Source of the DNA: Acanthacorydalis orientalis
Lineage: Eukaryota; Arthropoda; Insecta; Megaloptera; Corydalidae
Length of the DNA stretch: 64,000 bases
Direction: 5' to 3'
Assembly: GCA_034766995.1 (NCBI GenBank)
Contig: CM068319.1
Span: forward strand, 21,813,969 to 21,877,968
Within the stretch, counting starts at the first letter, position 1. Each line of letters opens with the position of its first letter. Position numbers and translations under genes: made by a program. This document shows positions 26,593 to 40,616 of the stretch, piece after piece. The notes beneath the pieces are model-generated. The model was not told where the DNA came from and ran no database searches. It saw nothing but the letters and a program-made list of their open reading frames with translations.

Positions 26593-27193
26593 CTATATAT
26601 AAATATATTTCTAATAATTATAACCTCATTAAAAAAATATCACAGTTAAATTAATTTTTAATTAACAGATTTTCACTTAAATTCAATTCAATTTATCGTT
26701 TAGTTTAAAATTTTGTTTCAATTACGGTTTATCTGACTGAAAAGCAACAGATAGACAATCGATTAATAAAATGGAATATTTACGAACCTATTACACATCT
26801 CTAAATAATTATTATCTCACATCTGAATTTAACGTGATAATTAGGTTATTTACGATAAATTGATTTTAAATTATTTCTGTAATTCATTATCTTGTTTCAA
26901 TTCTATGTAAAATTAAGCGTTTAATTATGTCTCTACTACAAAACGGTCCTGGTTCACTGAACAGTAATTACATATATATATCTACTAATAGTATTATATC
27001 ATTGTATGTTATTATAACAGTATGTTAGTGTTGTGTTTAAATTGTAATTGCAACAACTTGGGTAATGGTTTATCATTAGTAAAATATCTAATGTTGTGAA
27101 AATCTTATGAGTAGCGTTTAATGGTTTTGTTAATTAATTCTATGTTATTTCGATTTTTTTTGTCGAAATAAAGTGCAAAATGTTAGTAACTAG

Positions 27194-27268
<75 letters not shown>

Positions 27269-28198
27269 CTTAAATCAGTGATCGAAAAAACTTTTAAATA
27301 TTCAAAAATATTGCCTAGAATTTTCACCGTCAGATCATTAATTGATTTTTTCTCTACAACAGCTTTTTGCACTTGCCTTACCTTTAAGTAAATAGATACT
27401 TGAATCAATACTTATCTAGAAATGGCTTAAGTGTCGACAGCCATAATGAAATTATCTAGTGATTGGTCTCACGGTGAAAAATGAAAGAAAATATTATAAA
27501 GGGTACGTAGTTTTGTATATAAAAAATTAAATTTAATAACAATTCGATTTAGGTTTTCAAACATAAATATATTTAATAAATAAATATATAAATACAGTAA
27601 TTATTAAGAATATTTTTCAAGAAAAGTTAATGATAATGTAAAAGAAAATTCTGTATTGTTCATTTACAAAAGGTCAAAAATTCTATTATTTAATTAGAAA
27701 ATTTGAACGAATCCATAAGAATTATTCTAGAAATCGACATTTTTATCGGTACATACTTGCTTAATGGAGATTTTATTTAGTAATGAATATACATTTTATA
27801 GAAAAAGAAACATTATGTTATATAAAACCATTTGTAAGAAGAAATTAGAAGTATGAGTTTACTTTTTTATTACAAGTTTAATAAATTTTCATACACAAAT
27901 TAATTTAAAGTATTTTTGCATAGTTTTATTACGTGAATTTTTAAGGTACGTTTTATTAGAGTATTTTTGAAAATATAGAGTTATTGTCTGTTAAGACAAA
28001 ATTTTCCACTTCACCTTCCTGTATGTAAATATTGTAAAGTATAAAAGATATTTAATTTAGTGTAGTCAACTAAAAGAAACTGTAATCCTGCTGTACACAA
28101 TAATAACTTTGTAAACCTTTCTCAAAACTTTCATATGATTCAGTGAATTTCATATAATTTTATAATACTTTACAAGTATGTATTCATTCACACAAACC

Positions 28199-28224
28199 CA
28201 CACATGTCACACACACACATATAC

Positions 28225-28265
<41 letters not shown>

Positions 28266-28290
28266 CGGAGACGGAGAGAGAGAAAGAGTG
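28199..28290. repeat. compound microsatellite (CA)n(TA)n(GA)n
   Basis: CA repeats, then TA repeats, then GA repeats with GAGACG interruptions. The same three-part order recurs at 34993-35064. Confidence 0.95.
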
Positions 28291-28860
28291 AGAAATGGAA
28301 AAGAAAATGTGTATTTATTTAAAAGTATAATTTTCTCAAACACACATTTTAGTGACAAGTATACAACTAGACGACATCCAATTTTGAAAAACCCACGTAA
28401 CTTCTAATTGAATTAACCCACTGGAATAAATTCATTAAAATGTTTACTGTATGTTGGTTCGTGTAAAGTACCACCAATATTTCAGCATATATTTCACTTC
28501 TGGAAAACGTTTCAGTGTAACGTAATCAAAGCTCTGCATAGCAACCGTGACAATGAGCAAACAATTTACAAGAGCAATACATATTTAGTGAATGTCTAAA
28601 TTGGTTCACTGAAAATAAACTGAAATGAAATTTTCACAATTTTCATCCGTTTAATCTCCTTATAAATGTAAACGAGATGTATTCTTTTATTTCTGCTTTG
28701 AACGAATTGAAGTAGTATTGTTTTCATGAATACAAAAAAAAAAATTAGCTAAAGAATATACTTATAATAAGTATACATAATATATTAATAACCATTTGAG
28801 AATTTAAACAAAAGTGTCTGTTAAGGTTTGAAGTTACTAAAATAATTAAAAGGTTTTAAA

Positions 28861-28913
<53 letters not shown>

Positions 28914-29327
28914 ATTGGATGTTTACTTGAACTCACAAAATAGAATAATTTCTTGTTAATATTTAAGTAAACAATATTTAAAAGTCGAAATTGATAGATT
29001 TTTAATTAAATTCCCATACAAGACACTTTCATTAAATATCAAGTCTCAACCACAGAATTAAAGTAGGTAAATTCTAAAAAAATATATCAATGTATGATTG
29101 ACAGCAGTTTAATAACATTTTCAATCATGACTTTTTAATTAAGAAAATATTTCTATGTACATTAAGAATAAAATATTTGATACGAATCAAAATTTAAAAA
29201 TCGTATCTTCGAATATGAAATCTTTCTAATAAGAAATGAAGTCCAAATGTATTTTTTTTCGATATTCCCTAACGTTTCATGTATACTAAACAGAAGAATA
29301 ATACATTAATGTTTCATTGTTGAAATA

Positions 29328-29906
29328 TCAGGCTGATAGAAAAATAATTGCGGTTTATGAACATCAAATTCATGTATATTTTTTTCGTTTTTTGATTTTC
29401 TTAGTTATTTTAAGTGGTCCAGAATTGTTGGATGACTAACGGTTAATTTTTGTGCAAGCTCTCGAATTGTTGTGCGTGATTCTGATTCAACTAACGTCTT
29501 CAGTTTGTCGTTCTGAACTGAAGAATTATGTTCAGGACCTTCTCTATCTTCAAAGCTCTCGTTCCCAGTACGAAATTTTTGGAACAATCATTGGAACCAC
29601 CGTACGTTCCTTAACAGTACTCACACCAAAAGCATCGTTTAGCTTACGAGCAGTTTCTGTTGCTTTACCACCCGTTTTTAACTCATACAAAAAACTGCTC
29701 TTTTTTGCTTATTTTTAATTTTTAATTCAATAGCCCAAATTGAAGCAAAATTAATAATAAAACCAAAGTTAGTTACCAAAATACAGACCGAAAAATGAAC
29801 TTTAAAATGATATTAACATGAACACTATGAAATGACACTTTCATTGATAGAAATTAAGGCCAGAATTCAGGACACAAAAACCGCAATTATTTTCGTACCA
29901 ATTTAA
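29328..29906 (-). mobile_element. internally deleted cecropia-type mariner (family C, copy 2)
   Basis: The minus-strand 5' end at 29906 reads TTAAATTGGTACGAAAATAA, then TTGCGGTTTTTG. The 3' end starts TCAGGCTGATAGAAAAATAA then TTGCGG at 29328, after a TA at 29326-29327. Both are variants of the Hsmar1-like terminal repeat also seen at 11815. The 579-bp body keeps the 5' half of the transposase gene and then jumps to the 3' end. It is non-autonomous, with only mild decay in the retained coding part. Confidence 0.92.
29405..29730 (-). pseudogene. mariner transposase N-terminal DNA-binding domain (cecropia type)
   Basis: Read leftward, the frames give FLYELKTGGKATETARKLND, AFGVSTVKERTV, then after a frame change FQKFRTGNESFEDREG, then DKLKTLVESESRTTIRELAQ and KLTVSHPTILDHLK, followed by a stop. 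This is the paired helix-turn-helix half of a cecropia/SETMAR-like mariner transposase, the part that binds the terminal repeat. The catalytic domain (both Asp motifs and the C-terminus) is absent. A retained DNA-binding half could in principle bind element ends, but the frameshift near 29575 argues against a full-length product. Confidence 0.9.
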
Positions 29907-32727
29907 CATAATAGAAATTATATAAAAGTATACAATTTTAAAAATTATGTCATGTTCGCAACCAATTTTATGTAAATTTAAATAGAAAATAATTTTGTAA
30001 TATTTGAGAAATACAAGCACGTTTGATAGAATGTGGGAAAGGCTGAAAACGCGATTATATATCGATTAGAAATTAGAATTTTGATATTTATTCAAGATAA
30101 TACACATGAAATGTTTTAAAAATCTACCATGTATAGCATCTATTTTCCGGTGAGGGGTTCACTTATTTGTCAGCTGACTCGACAGTAGACTACAAAAAAG
30201 AGATTTCATGATTTTTTGTACGAAAATACATCGGTGCTCCGGCAATTGGGAATTCTTATGGAATCGAAAGTAAATATTTAAATTGTTAACATGCTACTCC
30301 GTGCGAATGACAGCTATTTCCTGTCGGAAAAATCGGTCTCCAATGAATAAATCTGCTACTAAAAATATTCACAAAGCTATTGGTTGTGTGCACTCGTAGT
30401 TCTCTATTAGCTACTACAAGGGGATTTGCAAATGTAATTTTGTTGACGGTAAATTTATTTATATGTTTCGAAATAAATTTATTTAAACGTGAACGTGTAC
30501 TGAAAATTTGTTCGTAATGATTTCTTTTAGGAGTTAATTTTGTTTAAACACATTTATATAAATATAACAAAATTAATTAGTTCATAATTTTAAATATATT
30601 GTTTTAATTAAGGGATAGTATCATTAACTATTTTCGAGATAAATAATAAAAAAAACTTCTTTTAGAATTTATATTCATTAAAAGAACGAAAGTAAAGAAT
30701 AATAAATAATATTTAGTTTACAACAAAATTAAATTAGCAGGGGTAAAGCAAACATGTTTATTTTCTCAAACGTCGTTGTAAATACATACAACCACCATTT
30801 ATATTTATTAACTAGTAAATATATACTCAAGGATTTGAAAGTTCGTCGTATAATTTAATCGTAATTATTTCGTTTGTAGTGTTGGATAACACTGTTTGTG
30901 TGTTTAGTACTTTCGTGAAATGTTTAGCTTATGTAGCATATGTTTTCTGATGTTGAACTAATGTATGACATTCTGACCGCAGGAATATTATATGTTGAAG
31001 ATTACTATAGTTCACTTCCATTTTATAATACGTAATTTTAAGTATTTATTGTGGTCATAAACTATATTACACTTTTCTTCTAATGTCCGAAATAAAATAT
31101 AAAATATTGAAAGATCAACCTTATTTATTTTAAAACTGTATATTAACAAGAATATTTTTCAATTACATATTTCAGTTATTCATCCGTTGACTTAAAAACA
31201 GTTTCATTCGAATTTTTTAATGGGATTTATTAAAAATAATTTAAAAAAAAATAGAACGGCTGCTTTTATAATTTTGTATCTAGTATAAATGAAATTTTAT
31301 GCAAGAGTAACTTCTCATTTATTTTATGAAAATAATTTTATGACCATACGTTTGAAAATAAATTAAACAATTATAAAACAGAGTAAGTGAATGTTGAATT
31401 TTATATTGCTTTTTAAATCCACTATTTTAATCAATAAAATCATTGAAGAATATATTGAAGAATGATTAAAATATAGATTTTTTTAAGTTGCACGGTTATT
31501 TAGTTAAAAGTAAAGAAGGAATATAAAAGTTATTTTATGTAGAAAATAATAAAATGTATGCACTTTAGAAGGTAATTTACATTTTGTTTGTAATGTCGGA
31601 AATAATTTTAAAATATCAGTTTTAAATATTTGCATATGAGGAGAAAGGTTTTAAATCGATTCAAGCAGTCATTGTTTTATAATAGATGAATAAAATACCA
31701 GCGTGAAAAATTCAAATTGCAACTGCTTGTACAGTAATACTGTTTGAAAGAAAATTTATAACGAATGTAAAAAAGTAGTAAAATCCGTAAAAAAGATTGG
31801 TTTATAAACTGAGGGGAGCGAAGCGCGTTTCAAAATTTTTCTGTGAATAAGCAATTAAAGGTGTGGAATTTTACAAAAAAATTGTATCAATCAAAGAATT
31901 TTTTTATTTTTGGTTTTTAATTATATTTTGCCAGTTTGCATTTGACAATAAATTGTTTTTAATAACCTATGGTTTCTGTTTAATATTTGAACAATATTAA
32001 AATAGGATAAGCGAATTAAATCGACACGTGTTATATATATATATATTTGTATGTATGCATATATGTATTAGTGTGTAAACGACCTTAAAAATGGAAGGGA
32101 AGTACATAAAATTTATTTATGATGTATTAATTCATTTTTAATTATTAGTTAAAGTAGTAATTCATTTCTTCAAGTAACATTATAAAAATAATACATCATA
32201 AAATCTTTTGTTGACGGTACAATACTTTTTTGATTATTTATCAAACAGATAATCCTAAATATAAAAATTCTGAAAACCAGAAACATTAATTGAATTTTGT
32301 TGAATATACGAAAATGCAATGAAATGACTAATTGATCTTCATTATTTTTGTCGTACAAATTAATTATTTTGTGTTCATAGATTAATTAATTTTTTTGAAG
32401 AAAAATATTCTTGCGCCGGGTTCATACACCCTTTTAATTACACAGTTATGGACGTACTAGATTACAGCATAAATGATCATTTTTCAGTGCCCAGTAATTT
32501 CGTGCATATGTATTTATCGTATTGTGTTTGTTCATTCGATTTTTCTTTTCAATTTTTTACATAATGTTTGTTTTCTAGTACAATTTATTTAATCTGATTT
32601 ATTACAATGGTCATAATGTTTCTTTAACAATTCAATCACTTGTTACACTTAAAAAAAACAATTATATTTTGCTTAGTATGTACAATAAAATAATAGTGTT
32701 TGTGTACACATTTAATATGACAAATAT

Positions 32728-32791
<64 letters not shown>

Positions 32792-34512
32792 TTTCTATCT
32801 CTAAGAGATTTGCAGAGTTAAATAATTACTGAAATTAGTCTCAGAGTTTTTCTTTTACTTTATTTTTAAATTTTTCATTACTTACACAACGTGTCTTTTG
32901 TAAAGCTTATTTTATTGTAATCCAAGCAAATGGAAATTATACAACTATAGATTTTAGAGAGAAGAAAGACGACCCAGCCAGTATTATTTAACTATTGTCT
33001 TACTCCGTTTGTGTGTTTTAATAGGGATTATGTGAATGTATATTATCTTGCATTAAAACAATGCGTTTACTTTGAACATCAAAATAATTCTAGTCATTAA
33101 TTATTGTTTGGTTCTTCATATTATTCAAGTTAATGTTACATGTCAAAAATTATTAATTTAAATTTATCTATTGATTCTATTTCATTACTTATTGTGTAGT
33201 TATTGTTGAATTTTTAGTCAGTATTATTAGTCAATATTTTAAATCCATTCTGGTCAATATTTTAGCGATTATTCTTTCGATTAGAATATATGATACAGTG
33301 TTTAATTATAAATTATGAGTGAAAAAGGTTGATGAGGAAAAATCGAATGCTCATTTTGTTATATATTTATATAATAAAAAAAATTTTTTGAAAAATAATA
33401 ATGCTATTAGTATTTTTCTACGAAACATTAAATTTACATAATCATATATTCATATATTTTAGACTAATTTCTTTTTTTTTAAAAAAAATAAACATAATTT
33501 TAATATCTGAACCGAAACGAATGTATGTGATGAATTGATATAATATCGGATATTAAATTAATTAATTAATTGGATATTAAATCCTTTGTTTTAAATATAC
33601 AGACTATATTGAATTTAATGTTTTAGTAGTGTTCATAATTATTTTTAACTTTGTTGTGTATTGAAGTGTTTATGGTAAAAATTACTTTATTTCTATAATA
33701 TTTGTAAGTACTGTGGATAAATTATTGTTATCTTTTTGTACGCTTACGTTCTGAGAAGGAAGTGACAATCAAAATGATCAATAATTAATTATTGAATATT
33801 TTTGACCTTAAAAATTGTCTGTGAACATTAATTTCTGATGGAAAAAATGAATTTGTTGCCCTAGGTTTAATTTGAAAGTAATTACTTCAGTACAAAATTT
33901 ATCAGCGATTTATTTTTAAGAAATTTATAGTATCAATTATCATTTTTATAAAAAAAAACACTTCCTGTTAACAATGATGTGATTATACTTAATTCTCTTA
34001 TGTTTATCATTTAATGATTACAAATGTGCCTAAAATAACGAAAAATACATTTATTATATGTTAAAATATTCATTAATTTAATGCAGATGTTTACATACAT
34101 TATACAGAAGATTCCTATATATTTCGAATGAAAATCCATCTGTACATCGACATTAAACGTGTACATATATAGATTCGCACATTAATACAGACGAAACACA
34201 TTGTTTCACTAAGTTAACGACCGTAAAAGTGTGAACTTTATTTAATCAAACATTTACAATCCTATGTGTTAAATATTACAGTATAGAAGACAGAGCATTT
34301 ATTATACAAGACAGTTAAAGGAACACGTTGGAAAACACGGTTACTTTTTAATATATTCTTTATATAGATTAAAGTAGGATATATAAATTTCACTTGACGT
34401 GTATAGCGTTTTAACACGACATTCAATTTTAAATAGCATATTTACATTGGAGAATGGTTTTGACATATACACATTTTTAATGTGTTCACAAAATGACCTC
34501 TTATATACATAC

Positions 34513-34599
<87 letters not shown>

Positions 34600-34992
34600 C
34601 TTATCACTTAAAATGGCGGTTTTGAAAGATAAAGTTTTACTTTATATATATATATATATATATATATACACCACAATATCATTTTTCTTAGGTTTTCATG
34701 ATGTACTAGTGGAAAAATACTTTTTCTAAATTTTCTCAATTTGAATAATTTTGCTCCTTATTTTTCATTGCATTCACAATAAATATTCTTGCCTTCTTCT
34801 TCCTGCTATTTATTAACCTCTGTCTGTATCTTTTTTGTATTTCCAGACTTCTAATTAATACTTTCTGTTACTCGACTGTTTTTTTTTTGTTGTAAATACA
34901 ACAAATGTCGGATTTATTTCTATTTCTGATTATTTTATCTTTTTTTGTTTTTATTTACCTATTAGTTCTGTTTGTTATGTATTGATTATTAG
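29907..34992. repeat. AT desert with sparse (TA)n arrays
   Basis: Arrays lie at about 32032-32046, 32731-32787, 34507-34597 and 34644-34669. The longest array-free stretch of the window, 29907-32030, holds no recognisable gene. Slightly richer patches occur at 30110-30430 and around AGGGGAGCGAAGCGCG (31813-31828), a GC-rich string out of keeping with its setting. A patch at 34740-34890 reads on the minus strand as EIQKRYRQRLINSRKKKARI, basic and unrecognised. Confidence 0.85.
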
Positions 34993-35000
34993 AACACACG

Positions 35001-35062
<62 letters not shown>

Positions 35063-35064
35063 CT
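34993..35064. repeat. compound microsatellite (CA)n(TA)n(GA)n
   Basis: CA repeats to about 35020, TA repeats to 35040, GA repeats to 35062. A further TA run and GATA repeats (TAGATAGATAGATAGATG) follow at 35075-35130. Confidence 0.95.
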
Positions 35065-35130
35065 TAGGTATCGTGTATATATATATATATATATACACAG
35101 ATAGACTCGTAGATAGATAGATAGATGTAG

Positions 35131-35399
35131 ATGTAATGTATTCTTTGGATGTAAAAGAAAAATATGTTCATAGAACCTGTAGTTAAAAATATGATTATTT
35201 TTTTATATAACGTTGGAATAATGTTTGTCAATTTGAAAATAGAAAAAGTAATGTATTGAAATTCTTCCAAGAAATAAAACATTTCAACATTTTTCTATAC
35301 CAACAAATGGATTTTTTCCTTTAATATGAATTTAAATACAGTACGATATTTCAATACAGCACACATTGCTAAATTTTTTTGAATCAGTTCTTTGAACTG

Positions 35400-35456
<57 letters not shown>

Positions 35457-35924
35457 GGTCTATGATAAAAAAACAATATACTTTTAAATTTACTATATTC
35501 TTTTTAGTAAAATGTACTTTACTTAGAAAATAAAATGTTAATCTCATTTATCAAGTAATTACATTTTGAACACTACTCGATAAACGTGACTTTTTATTTT
35601 GGTTGCAAGATAAGATTATTAGGTTTCCGTAAACATAAAATTGGATCGTACGTTTTATAGATGATCCTTACAAAATACTACGTCCATTAAGATTATCCAG
35701 TAACACTAATGGAATTGGTATTAATTAGAAGTAGAATTGGTAGATAATTCTAATTAAAATCGAAGTGGAAATATATTTACTTTTTATACTTTTGTTTGTG
35801 TTTCAGTTACTTATTAAATCAGTTTAGTATAAATATAAAAAAGAACGGAGCAAAAGTCATTAAGTGTGTACGTAAATTTTAATAGAAATGAATTGTAAGT
35901 TCTATATTAATTAATTATGCAAGC

Positions 35925-35982
<58 letters not shown>

Positions 35983-36366
35983 CGATTTATGTGTCTAATA
36001 CAATTATTATATACAATGACAATACAGTAATTGTAATTTTTGAGTGTTTCTTTTGAAAACTATGAGAAATATCCCATTATACAATTATAATTAGCTAAAT
36101 TTATTAGTAAATATGTGCATTTATCAGTTATTGTGGATATATAGCAGTTTATATGAATGGTTTTGTAGAAAATATGGACTAAAATAATTTACATTCGTAT
36201 ATAAATAATTTAGAGAATAATTTAGAGTGATCATGTTAAATCAGAATAAATCATCATGTCATGTCAGATCAAATTTTCTTTATAATGTTTTGATTGTTAA
36301 ACTTATTAGTTATTAAAACAAGAAAGTATAATACGGAAATAATCTTCATTCCACTATACTTTTATA

Positions 36367-36424
<58 letters not shown>

Positions 36425-36807
36425 GAAAAATATATTGTTGACTAATAACACAATATAATCTTTGTACACATTAACATGTCAGTCTATTTTACAGAAAATC
36501 ATCACTTTCTTACTGAAAATATTAGTAGTAGTATGTAATTATCGGTTATTGTATTAAGTTACTGGATATTACACATTAACCTTAATATATATTTATATAT
36601 ATATATATATACCATAAATTATTATATTATGAATATAAATAATTAAAATATATTTATATTAAGATATAGACAGTGTATATAGGTTGTCGAAATTTATACT
36701 CTAGGTAAAATCAAATATTATGAATGAATTATTAAAAATTTTTATTAAAAAAATGTGTTCGTTGATATATTGTATATATATATATATATATACATATACA
36801 TATGTAC

Positions 36808-36871
<64 letters not shown>

Positions 36872-38248
36872 ATATGAACGTAATATAAATGAATTTGACA
36901 TTAAATATTACAAAATCACTATTTTTGTAATTAATATCTAAATGGAATCTGACGTTTTAAGTTTATTCTAATTAAAAATTAGCTTCCTGGTTCGTTTATT
37001 GTAATGCAAGGGCTTATTGAATTTGTTTCATTTTATGAATGTTTTATTTAACAAACAACCCACACTATGCTGTTCGTTCAAATTTACTGGAATTTTGTCA
37101 GGAATTATTATTACAGCTTACGAATAATATTTGAGTTTTTAGAATTAAATTTATGATTCTTGTGCTTAATTTGCAAGTCATTCATTGGAAACGGAATGTT
37201 ATAAATACGGAGTATTAATTTCGAAACTTTTTCTGTCGTATACAAACAAATAAACTTACGAAACAGTATTTTTCAAATTAATTAAATAATTATTTATTTT
37301 TACGAAAATTATATAATACTATTAAATGGAAAACTTCTGTTGAGGTTTATTTATTTACTAATTTGTAATAATATCTTGTAAAGGCTTAGTTGAACACAGA
37401 GGATAAGTTTGTTTCTCGTATAAACAACGAAAGAGTAACTTCCAAGAAACTTAATATGAAGAAAATCTATACATTATACACGAAGACAAAATTGTATCTG
37501 ACTTCTGTATCTAGAGACGATACACTTTTTAGCGTACAGTCCGTTAAATACTTTATAAACGAAAATTCAATTTTCTATTTAGAAAGAAGTCGTCATTTAC
37601 AAAATATTTATACATTGAAAATACTCCCTATCAAATATTCGTTATTCATGTTCTCTTTCTCTTCGTTTTCAACAAGAGCCAAACTGTGAAAAGCGTAATT
37701 TTTCTCGTAAGGATAAATAATTTCTTTGAAGCTTCTCATGAATGAATATCGATTTTCTTTGAATTTTCCTACAGGAAGTATAATATTTTTTTCTCCGGCA
37801 AATGTATTCGCGTACTAGTTATTGTTGTATGAGTTTCAATATGAATATGTATCAACACACACACATTATGCGTTGCTGTAACATCACTTTAATAAATGAA
37901 GCATATGAATTCATTCATATGCACTACTGACTCTAACGATCTCAATATAGAATACTAAAGTTTCATCATGTTTGTGCGGTTGATTCTATTTAATACTCTA
38001 TACATAGATAAACACATATGGTGGATAATAGTCATACTTTCAGTTTCATCCTGGTCTAAGTAATTATTTTGATTACATAAAACAAACACTGACATAACGT
38101 AGCATCGGTGTGAACATAGAATTATCTTATACGACATTAATTCCACATTATTGATTGCTTAACTAGGGTGTGTGTTCCAAATTAAAATATAGTAGACAAA
38201 CTGTCTGCTTCGTGTGTACAGCAGGAAGTATTTTTAAATATCTTTTAT

Positions 38249-38304
<56 letters not shown>

Positions 38305-38738
38305 CATATATGAGTGTGTGTGTATCAATGTTTGTACGCATATATTTTAAAGAAATGTCATTGGCCATTTTTGTACACTCGTAGGTAGATTCCTTACATA
38401 TTTATGCCTCTTGTGAACAGAATTGAATTTCTCGAAAATTCGAATATATATATATAAAATGATTTATATATAGGAATCAATTTTTTTAAATTTTTTTAGT
38501 AAAAAGTTTGTGAATATTTATTCCTTTGTGAATGTAAAAGTTTAATAATGAACTTGAAAAATATGTATAGTTTCATTTATTACTTGGAACGATTTTTTTT
38601 CAATCATAATTTTATATTTTTATTTAAATTCTTCTTGTAAAATGTCCGTGAAATACTGATGGACAATACCATCTATTCATGATGTAATTTTTAATACATT
38701 TCTATATACATTATATATATATATACTCTTAGATAGAT
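35131..38738. repeat. AT desert with (TA)n arrays
   Basis: Arrays lie at about 35403-35453, 35930-35981, 36374-36420, 36593-36611, 36772-36870 (with TACATA and TATGTA interruptions), 38262-38301 and 38710-38725. An open frame of 99 codons at 37390-37689 has a mixed composition but no recognisable motif, and about one such frame is expected by chance in the window. Confidence 0.85.
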
Positions 38739-38925
38739 AGGGTGATCCAATTTAAGGTTCCATATAATGGTATTAAAAGGGAGCGCCGGGATTAAAAAAG
38801 TCGTTGTGTTTATTTAGTATTTTAGTTCAATTCAATACTAAAATACAATTGAACTGAAATATTAAATAATAACATGTTTTTTTTAACTTTTGCATTTTTC
38901 TTTTAATACTTTTGTGTGGAATCCT
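38739..38925. mobile_element. foldback MITE, copy 1
   Basis: The left arm GGTGATCCAATTTAAGGTTC then CATATAATGGTATTAAAAGG is matched inversely by the right arm CTTTTAATACTTTTGTGTGG then AATCC. The centre is a hairpin around TATTTTAGTTCAATT and AATTGAACTGAAATA. The element is nearly all inverted repeat, about 190 bp, with no coding capacity. Its right end is cut short where a (TA)n array begins. The copy at 54759-54952 shows the same arms. The parent transposon family was not identified. Confidence 0.85.
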
Positions 38926-38970
38926 ATATATATATATATATATATATATGTCTGTGTGTGTGTGTGTGCA
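38926..38970. repeat. compound microsatellite (TA)n(TG)n
   Basis: TA repeats followed by TGTC and about eight TG repeats, directly against the right end of the foldback element. Confidence 0.93.
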
Positions 38971-39510
38971 TGAATGCACGTTGTAAAAATTAAATGAGCT
39001 ATTATAAAAAATCTCTACAAAACTCAAATTGTACTTGATTAACAATAAAAAAGTCTGTTTAAATAATTCATCATTTATAATATTTATCGTTATTATTACT
39101 TAAGGCAGTAAATTCTAATTCTAATTTTCTCTAACCGATACAATATCAGGTTATTTTAAAAAATGTTTAAACATTTTATTTAATTTTATGCATTTGTATC
39201 TTTTAATTATCGTTTTTTTTAGTACTCACCATGTACTTCATGATTTATGAGATAAAATTGTTTGATTAGGTGATCTTTTAAATAAAATACTCTCCTTAAT
39301 TATTGTATTTTCTGTAAAACTGTTTATTTCTGTCAAGTTATAACGTTTCAGAAAATAAAGTAGATATCATTACTTTTCTGATCGCCTGATATTTATGATA
39401 TGTTTTATTAAAAACTATATAAAATATTACTTAATTTCATATTTAATACAAAATGATATCTAATATATATTAAAACTTTTCAGAAAATCTAAAATTTGAA
39501 ATAAATCTTT

Positions 39511-39545
<35 letters not shown>

Positions 39546-40572
39546 TTATTCATATATCATGAGCGTTGTGAAACATCAATCAACCTATAGTTTATTTTAT
39601 GACACTATGTATGTAAGATTGTATTCAAATAGCTTTCTAAAGTTTTTGAAAAAGACCTTTATGTCCTATCTTACAAACTGTTTTTTCTAGTAGTAAGTTT
39701 TTATATTATCTATATTGTATTTATATAAATTTGAACAGGTTTTTAAAGAAAATCAACAAATAGTGAATTAATATATTTTTTTATCTTCACTTCCAGAATA
39801 TTTACCACAATTTTTACTATATTGGAAAATAAAAATAAATATTAATGAAATAAATTTAATAAAAATATAAACTACTTTACATACTACATGTAGAATATTA
39901 TTTATAATAGATTGTATGTTCCCAATATATTTATAGAATTGTTCCATTAGAACGTATTTTATTGTGATGCTTTTATACAAACCAAATTTCGTTGTATCGT
40001 TTCATACTGAAAACAGTAGATATTCGCAACTTGAATGAATATTAATAAGACAAGATAAGAACTTTAAGCTTTTATATTTTAATAATGCAACAACTTCGTT
40101 CATTAGACTTGATGACAATGGAAAAAAAGTATTTAATTGACAAGCGAGCGCTTTTCACCAAACAGAATCCGTTGCTACAGTCCATGCGACTTGGGCTATC
40201 GGTTAAATGTCTGACGTAACGAACAGCAGGATATAAAAATATCTACACGTAAATGCTTCTTCGATACTTCAGCAACTAACATACATACGCTGTTTGTTAA
40301 CATTTGTTTTGTTTCTTCATAATACTCTCTTGAATTACTTTTAAATCCTTCGACTTTAACATCTAAGAAAGTATTTGGTTTTTTATAAACATATATTTTG
40401 TTTATCTGGAATTTGCTTATATTTCCTTGCACATTAATATCGTAAATAAAATAAATGATGCTGTGATATTAACATCACGAAATTTGTAAATAAGATTTTT
40501 TTTTGTCTTCGTTATTTTTTATACTTTTCCGCATTATTATTTTTCCGTTCTTAATGAGTTACTACATTAAAA

Positions 40573-40616
<44 letters not shown>

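Larger units (their letters stand above)
22772..29327. repeat. AT desert with many (TA)n arrays
   Basis: Arrays lie at about 22772-22790, 23943-24030, 24273-24302, 24321-24342, 24580-24602, 24695-24742, 25200-25262, 25814-25885, 26555-26591, 27194-27268, 28222-28242 and 28860-28910. Apart from the duplication at 24.0-24.6 kb and the frame at 23.5-23.7 kb, nothing coding is recognisable. The long stretches 25270-25800, 25890-26550 and 27300-28200 are featureless. Confidence 0.87.

Noticed and set aside
34740..34890. Basic minus-strand reading EIQKRYRQRLINSRKKKARI
   Set aside because: It is too short and interrupted by stops. It could be LINE decay, but no diagnostic motif is present.
37390..37689. 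99-codon open frame
   Set aside because: It starts at TTG rather than ATG and has no recognised motif. At this base composition about one frame of this length is expected by chance in 64 kb.
40196..40432. 78-codon minus-strand frame
   Set aside because: It has a GTG start and no motif, and the length is common by chance here. The adjacent richer patch may be an old repeat.
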